Source: Oasisia sp. SBJ-2009
Lineage: Eukaryota; Annelida; Polychaeta; Sabellida; Siboglinidae
Assembly (NCBI GenBank): GCA_964017155.1
Contig: OZ024860.1
Location: forward strand, 51,960,358 to 52,024,357
Direction: 5' to 3'
Length of the DNA stretch: 64,000 nucleotides
Under the pieces are notes generated by a model. The model saw only the letters and a program-made list of their open reading frames with translations, was not told the DNA's origin and made no database searches. Position 1 is the first letter of the stretch; each line of letters opens with the position of its first letter. Positions 1-49,396 of the stretch are shown here, piece by piece. The position numbers were made by a program, and so were the translations under genes.

Positions 1-490
1 TTCCGAATTGAGTACTGTAGTGTCAACATATTTCATGATTTCTTCTCTAACCTCAGATGGTACACGGGACGAAAATGTCTGTGAACCACTGTGTTAGACT
101 AATTAACATGAAAGTGTTGAACTGGCAGCTGTCTGCAGATACAGTTGTACATAAACCTGGCTGGCATATCACAATTCACCGCTGAAGTTGCTGGCTATAT
201 ACCATATCATCATATTCTAGCAGCAGCACCTTCAAAGTGTGCTGAAGTATACAGTATTTAAAAAATATTACTGCATTGGTTTATCTCTGCACAAAATATG
301 CCAAAAGTACCTGAAAACCTGTTACGAGTTTGTAATTATGAATTAAATGTTTTAGTGAATCATAGTCACTGCCTAGTCTGCATATGAGACCCTCCCGAGA
401 CAGCAATTACCGAAATGGAGCTAAACACCAGCGAATGCAGTGCCGATGTCGAGGAAGGCTGGCAGAATGTGACTTCCTGTTAGCACTGTC
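1..490. other. AT-rich sequence without recognised feature
   Basis: No coding or repeat signal that I can support on either strand. Confidence 0.5.
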
Positions 491-494
491 GGAG

Positions 495-832
495 TGGTGA
501 ACCATCAAAGATCGATTCATTTTAGATCTCCCAGCAGTACGCATACGTGATGACCAATAATGGGGCAGGCATATTAATTTGTTGTTGTTGTTGTAATTTT
601 GAAATAAATCAGTGGACATTTCTAGGCATGTTGGTGACTCATTTTGTGTCCCTTAGAAACATGTGGTGAGCCACTTAAGATCCATGCCGCTTAGATCTCG
701 TAGCAATGCTCAGAAATGATGACCAGTTCACGAATAAATTAGTTTATTTTGTAATTTTTAAATAGATTAATGGACATTTCTAAGCATTTTGATGATACAC
801 GTTAAGTGCCTTAGAAATGTGTTACACAAACA
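495..832. repeat. Diverged tandem duplication, about 168 bp x 2
   Basis: The first copy starts GTGGTGAACCATCAAAGATC (about 495) and the second GTGGTGAGCCACTTAAGATC (about 663). Both continue through TTAGATCTC, TGATGACCA, a TAATTTT stretch, TGGACATTTCTA and CTTAGAAA in the same order. Confidence 0.65.
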
Positions 833-1735
833 GTCCTGGATGTAATTCAAACAAATTAGTAGCAATGATTTTATATACCTTATATAAATAATATTTAATT
901 CTTAAATTTACCATGTTACTCAAATGATTATAGAATCATATAGTCAAAGCAATACAAATATAATCAACAGTGCTGTTTGCCATGCAAAGCTAGCCCTTTC
1001 TGATGAACTATGCAAAGTTTGGAAATTAGCTAAATAAAACAATCAATTAACTTCACCTGTCAGACTGCGACATCCGTTAGACCAGCATAGATACAGGTCC
1101 CAATTTTAAAACGAAAAAGTAATTTCTTGCTCAATTGCTCAATCGCACGAGCAGCTAAACAGTGTTTTGTGTTTGAATATTCCTACCATATCCCAAACAC
1201 AGCATGTGTCACGTGTTTCTGAAAACACCCAATATTATCACACGACCGGGGGCCAACCGCATTCTTAGGGGGAGATTTCATTGGCTGAGCTCAAATATAG
1301 AGGTTTTCAGTGATCTGCCAGGCTACTGCTGCCTGGTACTGACGTAATCAGCAGCAGTGACTACAGGCATGTGAGGGTGATTATATTGTCAGTTTGAAAC
1401 TATTTATTGTCTTCATCATAATAACTTAATTCGTATTTTCTCAAGTAATTCGCAGATGCCAAGAAAGAGCAAGAGGACTGGTGATTAGTGGTTTCAGTCA
1501 GGATGGAGTTATCTACTTATACGCCACCCAGCCAACCCAGTGATCGGATTGCAGATGATATCAATGAAGTAAATTAAACTTAATTTTATTGTTATCCTGA
1601 ATTAATTGTTATGTCTGTCACTTACATGTGACAGTATATAGACACCTGTCACACCATTTAAATATTATAATTAATTGAACATTAAAATTAACACAACTTG
1701 CTTTTAGCTGTGACAGCTGGTCTTGACTGACATAT
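833..1735. other. AT-rich sequence without recognised feature
   Basis: No gene supported. Around 1240-1370 the composition changes to more GC, with a CAGCAGCAG-like stretch; its origin is unclear. Confidence 0.4.
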
Positions 1736-2110
1736 GCAAAATAGTAACGGAAACCTGGCTGGGAGATGAGGACAACGCATTAGTGTCCGAACTTTGTAGA
1801 GACACTTTCTCGTTTGCTCACCAGCCACGTGGTGGCGCTCGTCACGGAGAAGGCAGTGGAGTCCTTTTTCCTCAATCATTCCAGCTCGTGTCACGTGTTA
1901 GCATTGACACATGCGCATCCGAAACGCCTTCCGTTACACTGCGTAACGCCCGCATCGACTGTACAACTCGAGTAATCGTAATGTACAGACCGCCAAGTTC
2001 ATGCTTTAGAACTTTCCTAGATGATGTATCCAAAGTATTGTTAATCGCTGCTGCTCATCCCACTGAAACGATTGTGTGTGGGGCATCCAAGATGGATTAT
2101 GAACATAATG
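1736..2110 (+). pseudogene. LINE endonuclease fragment (CR1-like)
   Basis: The plus strand encodes a partial apurinic-type endonuclease domain: an ICKIVTETWLGDED motif at the expected E-T-W-L position, then a run ending RVIVMYRPPSSCF and a degenerate IVCGASKMD where GDFN is usual. The catalytic Asp/Asn are therefore lost. No intact upstream or downstream ORF. This domain differs from the endonuclease of the 12-15 kb element, so it comes from another family. Confidence 0.65.
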
Positions 2111-2275
2111 GATTATGTAATCTGTCTAGAAATCTGGTAAGCAATCAAATAAAAAACGCTACAATTCAGTGATGTGTTTATTCTACTGGTATAGCATAAG
2201 CTGGTCTCACTTATTTTGCCTAACAAGTTGTTTTGCAAACAAAAACAGGCCAAACATTTGTGAAAGGATAACTTG

Positions 2276-2362
2276 TGAAAATATTATAAATCATTAGCCG
2301 TTATCTCAAAAATATAATGGATACTTTTGAAAATATTATAAATCATTAGCCATTATCTCAAC
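2276..2362. repeat. Short direct duplication, about 54-bp spacing
   Basis: GAAAATATTATAAATCATTA followed by GCC(G/A)TTATCTCAA occurs at about 2276 and about 2330. Confidence 0.7.
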
Positions 2363-2404
2363 AAGATAATGCAAAGAAACTCATAAAAAGGTACTAAAAG
2401 AGTT

Positions 2405-2985
2405 TCGTTCCGAACAGATTTCCACGCATCCTGTTCATTGATTACAGTTCTGCCTTCAACATGGTCATCCTCAGAAACTGTTCGACAAACTTCAGCTGCT
2501 GTTACTAGACTCAATACTATTGCTAAAATGAACGGTATTGTCTCCAGCACTATTATCTTGAACACTGGCACTCCTCAGGGATGTGTCCTTTCCCCGCTGC
2601 TATACTCCCTGTTTACAAATGACTGTGTTTCCCATCACTCCTCAGTACAACATTTAATGTTCATAGATGACACCACATTAGAAGGGTTAGTGACGAACTC
2701 AGATGAGTCCAAATACCGCCATGAAGTGAACAGGTATCGTGGTGTGACAATAACTCGAGAGATGATCCTAGATGGAAGAGGAAAACCCCACTTGCTCTCA
2801 TTTGTATTAGTGGTGATTCTATCGAAAGGGTGGACTGTTTCAAATGTCTTGGCACGATAATATCTAGTGACCTGGGTTGAGAAAATAAACAGATGCGGTC
2901 GTGAAAAAGGCTCAACAAAGACTGTTCTTCCTGCGCCAACTAAAGAAGTTCAGGCTGAGGAGGGAATTTCTTGTTCAGTTCTATC
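2405..2985 (+). pseudogene. Truncated reverse-transcriptase fragment of the same LINE family as the 12-15 kb element
   Basis: It aligns with 13945-14590 of the long LINE: the FIDYSSAFN segment, then a jump over about 70 bp, then the motif NTGTPQGCVLSPLLYSLFTN, a mutated catalytic box FIDD in place of FADD, further small deletions and a final segment matching LRQLKKF. Frames change several times. It is a dead, internally deleted copy. Confidence 0.85.
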
Positions 2986-3193
2986 GTTCTGGTATCTGGT
3001 ACTGCACCCAACAAACGATCGATCAGTTGCACGCGTAAACAAAGTGTTTAGATGAGAAGAAAATATTACATCAATAAAATCTTGGTATTGTATGATTTAA
3101 CAAGATTTAACAAGATTGCCACCTAGAGAATCAACTCTAGATGGCAGGTGGACAAGGAAGCCGTTTGGCTTATCGAGAGTCCAACCTATCTAT

Positions 3194-3320
3194 CTAAGTA
3201 TACCCTGCCCGTCTTAGGTATATGTCAATTTTATTTTTAAACATATTAACACTTCTAGCACCTACACAATCAGCTGATAATTTGTTCCATAAGGACAGCT
3301 GATAATTTGTTCCATGTTAC
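3194..3320 (-). pseudogene. LINE reverse-transcriptase C-terminus remnant
   Basis: The minus strand reads WNKLSADCVGARSVNMFKNK, then IDIYLRRAGYT and stop, the usual C-terminal end of CR1/Jockey-type LINE polyproteins (WNxLP...SVNxFKxxLD). A 24-bp direct duplication containing GGAACAAATTATCAGCTG interrupts it. It overlaps the putative 3' UTR of the Death-domain gene. Confidence 0.65.
3230..3235 (-). terminator. Candidate polyadenylation signal of the Death-domain gene
   Basis: AATAAA on the minus strand, about 157 nt downstream of the TGA. It lies inside a LINE C-terminus remnant, so the 3' end of the transcript may be transposon-derived. Position only; no transcript evidence. Confidence 0.4.
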
Positions 3321-3391
3321 GGATACATGGCAAATTTTCATGCACGAGTGAATCCCCCCATTGGGTTGCATTGACATAAACATGGACAAAC

Positions 3392-38420
<35,029 letters not shown>

Positions 38421-38456
38421 CTGCTGTGTACAGGAGAGAATCACAGTGCATCAACA

Positions 38457-39633
38457 TCACATCACTACTGACAGGTTGTCTGTCATAATGACTACTGTTT
38501 ATATCACATCACTACTGACAGGGTGTCTGTCATAATGACTACTGTTTATATCACATCACTACTGACAGGGTGTCTGTCATAATGACTACTGTTTATATCA
38601 CATCTCTACTGACAGGGTGTCTGTCATAATGACTACTGTTTATATCACATCACTACTGACAGGGTGTCTGTCATAATGACTACTGTTTATATCACATCAC
38701 TACTGACAGGGTGTCTGTCAAAATGACTACTGTTTATATCACATCACTACTGACAGGGTGTCTGTCATAATGACTACTGTTTATATCACATCACTACTGA
38801 CAGGGTGTCTGTCATAATGACTACTGTTTATATCACATCACTACTGACAGGGTGTCTGTCATAATGACCACTGTTTATATCACATCACTACTGACAGGGT
38901 GTCTGTCAAAATGACTACTGTTTATATCACATCACTACTGACAGGGTGTCTGTCAAAATGACTACTGTTTATATCACATCACTACTGACAGGGTGTCTGT
39001 CATAATGACTACTGTTTATATCACATCACTACTGACAGGGTGTCTGTCATAATGACTACTGTTTATATCACATCTCTACTGACAGGGTGTCTGTCAAAAT
39101 GACTACTGTTTATATCACATCACTACTGACAGGGTGTCTGTCATAATGACTACTGTTTATATCACATCACTACTGACAGGGTGTCTGTCAAAATGACTAC
39201 TGTTTATATCACATCACTACTGACAGGGTGTCTGTCATAATGACTACTGTTTATATCACATCACTACTGACAGGTTGTCTGTCATAATGACTACTGTTTA
39301 TATCACATCACTACTGACAGGGTGTCTGTCAAAATGACTACTGTTTATATCACATCACTACTGACAGGGTGTCTGTCAAAATGACTACTGTTTATATCAC
39401 ATCACTACTGACAGGGTGTCTGTCATAATGACTACTGTTTATATCACATCACTACTGACAGGGTGTCTGTCATAATGACTACTGTTTATATCACATCACT
39501 ACTGACAGGGTGTCTGTCATAATGACTACTGTTTATATCACATCACTACTGACAGGGTGTCTGTCATAATGACTACTGTTTATATCACATCACTACTGAC
39601 AGGGTGTCTGTCATAATAGCTACTGTTTATATC
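38457..39633. repeat. 47-bp minisatellite, 25 copies
   Basis: Unit TCACATCACTACTGACAGGG, TGTCTGTCATAATGACTACT, GTTTATA. Variation is mainly CATAATG/CAAAATG. It starts about 40 bp upstream of coding exon 1. Confidence 0.97.
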
Positions 39634-39893
39634 AAATATTGGCTTAATAAAAACATAAGTACAGGCAGTTTATACTCCACATAAATTAAAAATCATAATT
39701 TTGTATATAACAACACATTTCATAACATCAATCCAGTTGTTGTGCTAATAACATAACTCAATCATTAAACTGATGATAGTTCTACTCCGAATAAAATATC
39801 ACACAGCTACCAGGGGGCGCTGTTCGTATAAAGGACACGAGCGCTAGCAATACGAAGAATGCAATGATCACATGAGTTAGTAACTTATGTCAG
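39634..39893. other. Short unique sequence
   Basis: No feature supported. Confidence 0.4.
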
Positions 39894-40200
39894 CCTAGGG
39901 CACCACAACTGGATATGTATGAGTTATGTATGTCTAGGGCACCACAACTGGATATGTATGAGTTGTGTATGTCTATGGCATCACAACTGGATATGTATGA
40001 GTTATGTATGTCTATGGCATCACAACTGGATATGTATGAGTTGTGTATGTCTATGGCATCACAACTGGATATGTATGAGTTGTGTATGTCTATGGCATCA
40101 CAACTGGATATGTATGAGTTATGTATGTCTATGGCATCACAACTGGATATGTATGAGTTATGTATGTCTATGGCATCACAATTGGATGTCTGAATTATGT
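39894..40200. repeat. 39-bp minisatellite, about 8 copies
   Basis: Unit GTATGTCTATGGCATCACAA followed by CTGGATATGTATGAGTTAT (or TTGT). 39 bp is 13 codons, which opens a Met/Tyr/Cys-rich frame of 92 codons; not called as a gene. Confidence 0.95.
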
Positions 40201-40257
40201 AGGTCTATGCATCACAACTGAATGGTTATGTACGAGTTATGTAGGTCTCAGATTCCA

Positions 40258-40393
40258 TATCGGTGCTAATGAATTTAAGACCATTGCTTTACTACCTGTT
40301 GAATGTCGAGTAGAACAGCTAAAACAGGGTCACATATTCAATATTTTAAATCATCGAGTTTCGTGGAAGCTTTGTGTCATTTATATCCATTGA
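40258..40393 (+). pseudogene. Short LINE reverse-transcriptase C-terminal remnant
   Basis: The plus frame reads IGANEFKTIALLPVECRVEQ then LKQGHIFNILNH, which resembles the LPVxxRVxQLKLxHxFxI block found after the RT domain of some LINEs. Only about 40 codons remain, so the call is tentative. Confidence 0.4.
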
Positions 40394-41148
40394 ACAAAGA
40401 TGGCTATGGGTTGACAGTTACTGAAAGTAAGGATTTCATGTTCAGCTTAGCAGAGAATTATGATATTGAGTTATAGAACAAAGATGTAAACACAAGTTTA
40501 TTGTACAACTATAGCGATTAAACTGAGTTCTGTTGTAGTTATCGAGTCGTAGAAAAGTGAGATTATTAGAGAGGCTTTTGAAGAAAGTTGATTTCAAGAT
40601 AGGTGAAAAATGTAGAGATGATTATGATTTGAAGGAATCACGAGAAAATGGCAGATTGGTTGCTAACTTCCTTTGTCTCACTCGTTGGCATTAAGAGATC
40701 CTGCTTGTTAGAAATTGAAATGATGAGTACAATGGTTGTGTGTAACGACGATGACTTGACGCACGGTGACGACGTTGACCCCGAAGAGAGTCCTACACAC
40801 ATAGAGTGGACTGTTATTAACCCACAAGCTCCAGTCAGTTGTCTCTACCAAATGTCCAAGGATGGAAAAAAGATGCCTGTCAACGTTTGATAAACTCCGA
40901 ACTCGTCTTAACATCATCCATTTCTCTCATCTTTGCTGCAGTATTTTCTACGCTAATATCTGATGAAAAGCACATTTCATGAGCACATTGACTCGATAAC
41001 TAGGACAGAACTGAATCGTATCACCATAGTTGTACTGCTTGTATCTTAGAATATCTGTTGAATAACAAGGGATCATAATTCTTTGCTAAAGTGGCCACGA
41101 AATCCTTAATTTCAGTAACTGTCAACCGATCGATACCCATCTTTGATC
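40392..41148. mobile_element. Decayed element with long inverted arms
   Basis: 40392-40572 and the reverse complement of 41148-40985 share CAAAGATGG, GGTTGACAGTTACTGAAA, TAAGGATTTC, AGAATTATGAT, GTACAACTAT and TAGTTATCGAGTC in the same order. The right arm read on the minus strand still has an open stretch starting [20 protein letters not shown]. The loop (40573-40984) holds an unrecognised 80-codon frame (40648-40890) with an acidic middle. Either two opposed copies of one element or a foldback element. Confidence 0.5.
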
Positions 41149-41235
41149 AGTGGACCTAAATAAGACAAAGCTTCCACGAACAAATCATGTTTAGGTTTAG
41201 TTTGAGGAGGACCATATTTTGTTTCTGACTGTTTT

Positions 41236-42151
<916 letters not shown>

Positions 42152-42152
42152 T

Positions 42153-43239
<1,087 letters not shown>

Positions 43240-43680
43240 ATGTTTCATTTAAAAATTGGGATTTAAGAAAAGTGAGATGCCAAAACGTGTCAAATTTAAT
43301 GCCATTATATATATATATACACAACCCAATCTCATCACTGTCTCATCAAGGAGCCAATTGGCCAATACGAGATCAAAGGCACGCCTGGTCACACTGTCTG
43401 TAAGTCTGTCATACATTCTCATGCTCCCTGCACTGCCCTTTGAGGACACAGGCCCAGGAACCTGCCAGTGGTCTCACTTGACAGCTCACCTGTCAGACTT
43501 CAATGTTATCTAGCCTGGCTTGAAAGATTCTTCTACCAAATAATGCACAACCCCATAAAAATGCTGTGTCCTTGTCAGTGTCACTGTTATTGGAAATTCC
43601 ACACTGACAAGACGTGCGTGCTTCCAAACAACGGTTTTATGATATTGATACGATAGTTGCGATTGATTTATTCTGCTTCA
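43240..43680. repeat. Diverged relative of the macrosatellite unit
   Basis: It shares with the units GGGATTT-AGAAAAGTGAG, GTCAAATTTAATGC, GATCAAAGGCA-GCC, GTCACA, CTGTAAG-CTGTCATA, TTTGAGGACA and a later ACTGACAAG, in the same order but with many changes. The minus strand still reads MRMYDRLTDSVTRRAFDLVL, which is interrupted in the array units, so the unit probably derives from an older, once-coding dispersed element. Confidence 0.6.
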
Positions 43681-46600
43681 ATTAAACAATGTTTTACTGC
43701 ATCTGCTGCATGCAACTGATGTGACCAGAGAAACAAACGCTACAGCCAATAGAAGTGTATTTGTGATGTCTGGTCACTGGTCAGTTTCTCACTCTTCAAA
43801 TTATGTATGTTGTGCATCATTTAAAACACACCAGTTTTGACTGTAGATGTAAGCTATTTCAGCACATTGCTCAGGCGACTTGCAACCACAATCAAAGAAT
43901 GGCTGAGTTACCTGGCCTATGCAGTTAAGAGCATTACATATGAGTCATGCATGCAGGGAACCTCCAACAACACAAAAATGTCATCATCAACGTTGAAATG
44001 ACATCAGTCTCTTCACTACATACAGTCCAAAGCATTCTACACCATTTAAAATAGTAAGTTTGACTTCAGGATCATTTCAATGTCCAGTTTTAATAAGTAG
44101 TCTGCAAATTGCCCATGGTCAAAGCATGTGTCCCGATGCAAACAGTAACTCCTGTTTTTACCAACACAGTGTCATTCCAAACTAATATAGTTGATAGGTG
44201 GCATGCATTGAGTCTTTTCTAAACTAAACTAGACTAGAGTCAGCATGAATGATTCTTTTTTTCTACAAAATAGCTCACACAATGTGCCAGCCATCAAAAC
44301 TTTGTGTCCCCTGTGTAAAAGCATACAATTACTAGCACCATATTTGGCATATATTTAAATTTCTACAACTTTTCCACACATAACAGAGACCATTTGTGGA
44401 CAAAACTACATTTCTCACAGACCTGTGCAGCAGCAACATCATACGACATGCAAAAATGGCACCTAGCATTTCTGTTGCCATGGAGCTTCCTAACCCAGTT
44501 ATTAGGGCACAGAGCACTGTTGATTTTCCCATTGACGGCCATGTTAACGTTTTGTCAGATTATAAGCCTAAGGAAACTGGACCTGAGAATTGTTTTTAAT
44601 TTTAACACAGTCACTGCAGTCATGTCACTGATATGCTGATGAAATTTCATCCAAAAAAGACATATCTCAGGCTCTTTTAAAATGCATGCATGTGTTCTGC
44701 CCCACAATATTGACCAAACTCAGCACACTTTTCTGCATCCGCAGGGTCATGTAAGAAAAATGGCTAAAAATCACTACGCCAACTACACTCTGCCTAACAT
44801 GCGTCATTGCACTGCAGATACATCACAACACTGAACCTACTGGTATGACTGTCCTACTCTACTCATTTCACAGAAAAATTATTTTTCAAAATCTCATTGG
44901 ATACAATTATTCAGGTGCTACATTCGTATGGGTTAGACCAGGAAGTCTAACTGTGCTCTGACCCCTAATATATTAGGAATTTTGATATTTTTTTAAAAAC
45001 CTTTAATTTAGGCTCTTTTGAAAGCTACACATATATCATGCAGGAGGCCAACAAATCAATGTCATCCCTTAATCTGGTATTTTTTACTCACTTTATAAGT
45101 GACCACTCTTGCCTTATTTTATGGGCCAATATTTAAAAAACAATTAAATGCCTCTGATGGTGCTGACCACACTGTAACTGACAGCTTGCGTATTATATAC
45201 ATAGAGAATATGTCTGTGACATCTAAGCATATAATCTGCAAGAAAATCATGCATAGTCTGTTGTTACCATATGGTGAAATAAAAAATTACAAAAAACAGT
45301 TATGTCACTCCTACCCTACACAATACTGTTCATATTTCACCTTAAAATGGGGATTTCAGAAAAGTGAGGTAACATAACTTGTCAAATTTAATGCTATTAC
45401 TATTACACAGAGCAATTAGTATACTTGCTCAGAACAATGGCACAATGATTGCTGTCTCCTCACAGAGATTACAGGCCAATATCAGATCAAAGGCATGCCC
45501 AGTCACAATTCCTGTAAGCCTGTCATAAATCCTGATGCATCTTGGACTTTCCTTTGAGGACAGCTAGTGACAGACATGTGTCAGTGGTACAGATAGACAG
45601 TTGACTTATTCCTCTTTCATGTCATCTATTCAGTCTTGACACATGTCTTGAAGCAAATAATACATAGCTTATAGAGGTGCCCCACCCCCCATAAAAATCT
45701 GACCATCCAGGCACTCTTCATGAGGATTTTAGACTGACAAGTTGGCCTTGGCTCCTAAAAGTCGTATTATGATATTCAGTGACAATATTCATTGGACTTA
45801 GTCTGCATTTGGTGCAATGAAGGATGCAAAAAATAAGCATTGGGAATGCATTCTGTAGTGTGGTGGATGGAATCAAGACTTAACATTGGTGGTTTCAGAA
45901 AAAAGCCAACCAAAATTATCATGAACCTATGACATAACACTTTATGTGTGAGAGTATAAAATATCATATTGGAACCATACTGTGTCAATGACAATGATAG
46001 TTACTTTGGACATGGGCAATATGCACATTGCTTATAACAACTGGCATTGAAATGGTAATTACGTAGAACATATTTTTATCATACATCGATACAGCAGAAA
46101 ATACAAGTTCTAAAAGGTATATTTCATATTAGCAGTGATACCTGTGATAAAGAGGAGAAACATATACAATTTGAACAACTTGGTGAGCCTCCTTACTCAC
46201 TGCTTTCAACACAGTTGGATGACGACTAACACAGTTACTGAAGGTAAATAATGACTACACAAACCCAGCCAGAGTGTGTGTGTGTGGGGGGGGGGAGGTG
46301 CATGCATGCATGTGTGCGTGCACATACATACACGCATATGTGTGTGCACATACATGCACATGCACATTTCAATGAAATGCGTCTGTACACTCAATATACA
46401 GTACAGCCGTTTCCAAAATGCATGAACAACTTGTCGAGACATACCAATACTTGCGACCACAATCAAAGAATGGCTGAGTTACCTGGCCTATGTAGTTAAG
46501 AGCATTACATCTGAGTCATGCATGCAGGGAACCTCCAACAACATAAAAATGTCATCATTAACGTTGAAATGACATCAGTCTCTTCACTACATACAGTCCA

Positions 46601-49052
46601 AAGCATTCTACACCATTTAAAATAGTAAGTTTGACTTCAGGATCATTTCAATGTCCAGTTTTAATAAGTAGTCTGCAAATTGTCCATGGTCAAAGCATGT
46701 GTCCCGATGCAAACAGTAACTCCTGTTTTTACCAACACAGTGTCATTCCAAACTAATATAGTTGATAGGTGGCATGCATTGAGTCTTTCCTAGACTAAAC
46801 TAGACTAGAGTCAGCATGAACGATTCTTTTTTTTCTACAAAATAGCTCACACAATGTGCCAGCCATCACAACTTTGTGTCCCCTGTGTAAAAGCATACGA
46901 TTACTAGCACCATATTTGGCATATATTTAAATTTCTACAACTTTTCCACACATAACAGAGACCATTTGTGGACAAAACTACATTTCTCACACACATGTGC
47001 AGCAGCAACATCATATGACATGCAAAAATGGCACCTAGCATTTCTGTTGCCATGGAGCTTCCTAACCCAGTTATTAGGGCACAGAGCACTGTTGATTTTC
47101 CCATTGGCGGCCATGGTAACATTTTGTCAGATTATAAGGAAACTGTACCTGAGACAATTGCTTAATTTTAACACAGTCACTGCAGTCATGTCACTGATAT
47201 GCTGATGAACTTTCGTCAAAAAAAACATATCTCACGCTCTTTTAGAATGCATGCATGTGTTCTGCCCCTCAATATTGACCAAACTGAGCACACTTTTCTG
47301 CATCCGCAGGGTAATGTAAGAAAATATGGCTAAAAATCACTACGCCAACTACACTCTGCCTAACATGCGTCATTGCACTGCAGATACATCACAACACTGA
47401 ACCTACTGGTATGACTGTCCTACTGTACTCATTTCACATAAAACAAATTTTTCAAAATCTCATTGGACACAATTATTAAGGTGCTACATTCGTATGGGTT
47501 AGACCAGGAAGTCTAACTGTGCTCTGACCCCTAATATATTAGGATTTTTTTTTTTTAAACCTTTAATTGAGGCTCTTTTGAAAGCTACACATCTATCATG
47601 CAGGAGGCCAACAAATCAATGTCATCCCTTAATCTGGTATTTTTTACTCACTTTATTATGGACCACTCGTGCGTTATTTTATGGGCCAATATTTAAAAAA
47701 CAATTAAATGCCTCTTGTGGTGCTGACCACACTGTAACTGACAGCTTGCGTATTATATGCATAGAGAATATGTCTGTGACAGCTAACCATATAATCTGCA
47801 AGAAAATCATGCATAGTCTGTTGTTACCATATGGTGAAATAAAAATTTACAAAAAACAGTTATGTCACTCCTACCCTACACAATAATGTCCATATTTCAC
47901 CTTAAAATGGGGATTTCAGAAAAGTGAGGTAACACAACTTGTCAAATTTAATGCTACTACTATTACACAGATCAATTAGTATACTTGCTCAGAACAATGG
48001 CACAATGATTGCTGTCTCCTCATGTGCAGAGCTTACAGGCCAATATCAGATCAAAGGCATGCCCAGTCACACTTCCTGTAAGCCTGTCATAAATCCTGAT
48101 GCATCTTGGACTTTCCTTTGAGGACAGCTAGTGACAGACATGTGTCAGTGGTACAGATAGACAGTTGACTTATTCCTCTTTCATGTCATCTATTCAGTCT
48201 TGACACATGTCTTTAAGCAAACAATACATAGCTTATAGAGGTGCCCCACCCCCCATAAAAATCTGACCATCCAGGCACACTTCATGAGGATTTTAGACTG
48301 ACAAGTTGGCCCTGGCTCCTAAAAGTCGTATTATGATATTCAGTGACAATATTCATTGGACTTAGTCTGCATTTGGTGCAATGAAGGATGCAAAAAATAA
48401 GCATTGGGAATGCATTCTGTAGTGTGGTGGAATCAAGACTTAACATTGGTGGTTGCAGAAAAAAGCCAACCATATCATGAACCTATGACATAACACTTTA
48501 GGTGTGAGAGTATAAAATATCATATTGGAACCATACTGTGTCAATGACAATGATAGTTACTTTGGACGTGGGCAATATGCACATTGCTTATAACAACTGG
48601 CATTGAAATGGTAATTACGTAGAACATATTTTGATCATACATCGATAAAGCAGAAAATACAAGACCTAAAAGGTATATTTCATATTAGCAGTGATACCTG
48701 TGATAAAGAGGAGAAACATATACAATTTGGACAACTTGGTGAGCCTCCTTACTCACTGCTTTCAACACAGTTGGATGACGACTAACACAGCTACTGAAGG
48801 TAAATAATGACTACACAAACCCAGCCAGAGTGTGTGTGGGGAGGGAGGGGAGGTGCATGCATGCATGTGTGCGTGCACATACACACACGCATATGTGTGT
48901 GCACATACATGCACATGCACATTTCAATGAAATGCGTCTGTACACTCAATATACAGTACACCCCTTTCCAAAATGCATGATCAACTTGTCGAGACATACC
49001 AATACTTGCGACCACAATCAAAGAATGGTTGAGTTACCTGGCCTATGTAGTT

Positions 49053-49396
49053 ATTTAATTAATTAAAGGCAGTTCTTATATAGCACAGTATCCAGTCCTC
49101 AGGACCGCTCAAAGCGCTTTACACTTTACTTCCCTGACAGACCTGTTCACTCAAATACCATCTCGGCTTCTCTGGGAAGCATCCAGCCATATGCTACAAT
49201 TAATGCGCGAAGGCTGCTCGTACATATATCCACCACTGTCTATAGTCAGGTACTCATTTAAACAGCTGAGGGAACTGGAGCAATGTAGAGTGAACAAATT
49301 TGCCCAAGGTTTTAACGCCGCAGCCAGGATTCGAACCCGGGTTCTCGTAGTCGAGAGTCCGAAGCTCTACCCCTGAGCCACTGCGCTCTACGACAA
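49053..49396 (-). mobile_element. tRNA-derived SINE, copy 2, inside macrosatellite unit 3
   Basis: Minus-strand copy of the 20.7-kb SINE. A and B boxes lie near its right end and the tail near its left end (TATATAGC...). It is flanked by GTAGTT on both sides (49047-49052 and 49397-49402), a probable target duplication, because units without the SINE have one GTAGTT or GCAGTT there. Confidence 0.9.

Noticed and set aside
1688..1894. Minus-strand 68-codon frame
   Set aside because: It is the shadow of the plus-strand LINE endonuclease fragment.
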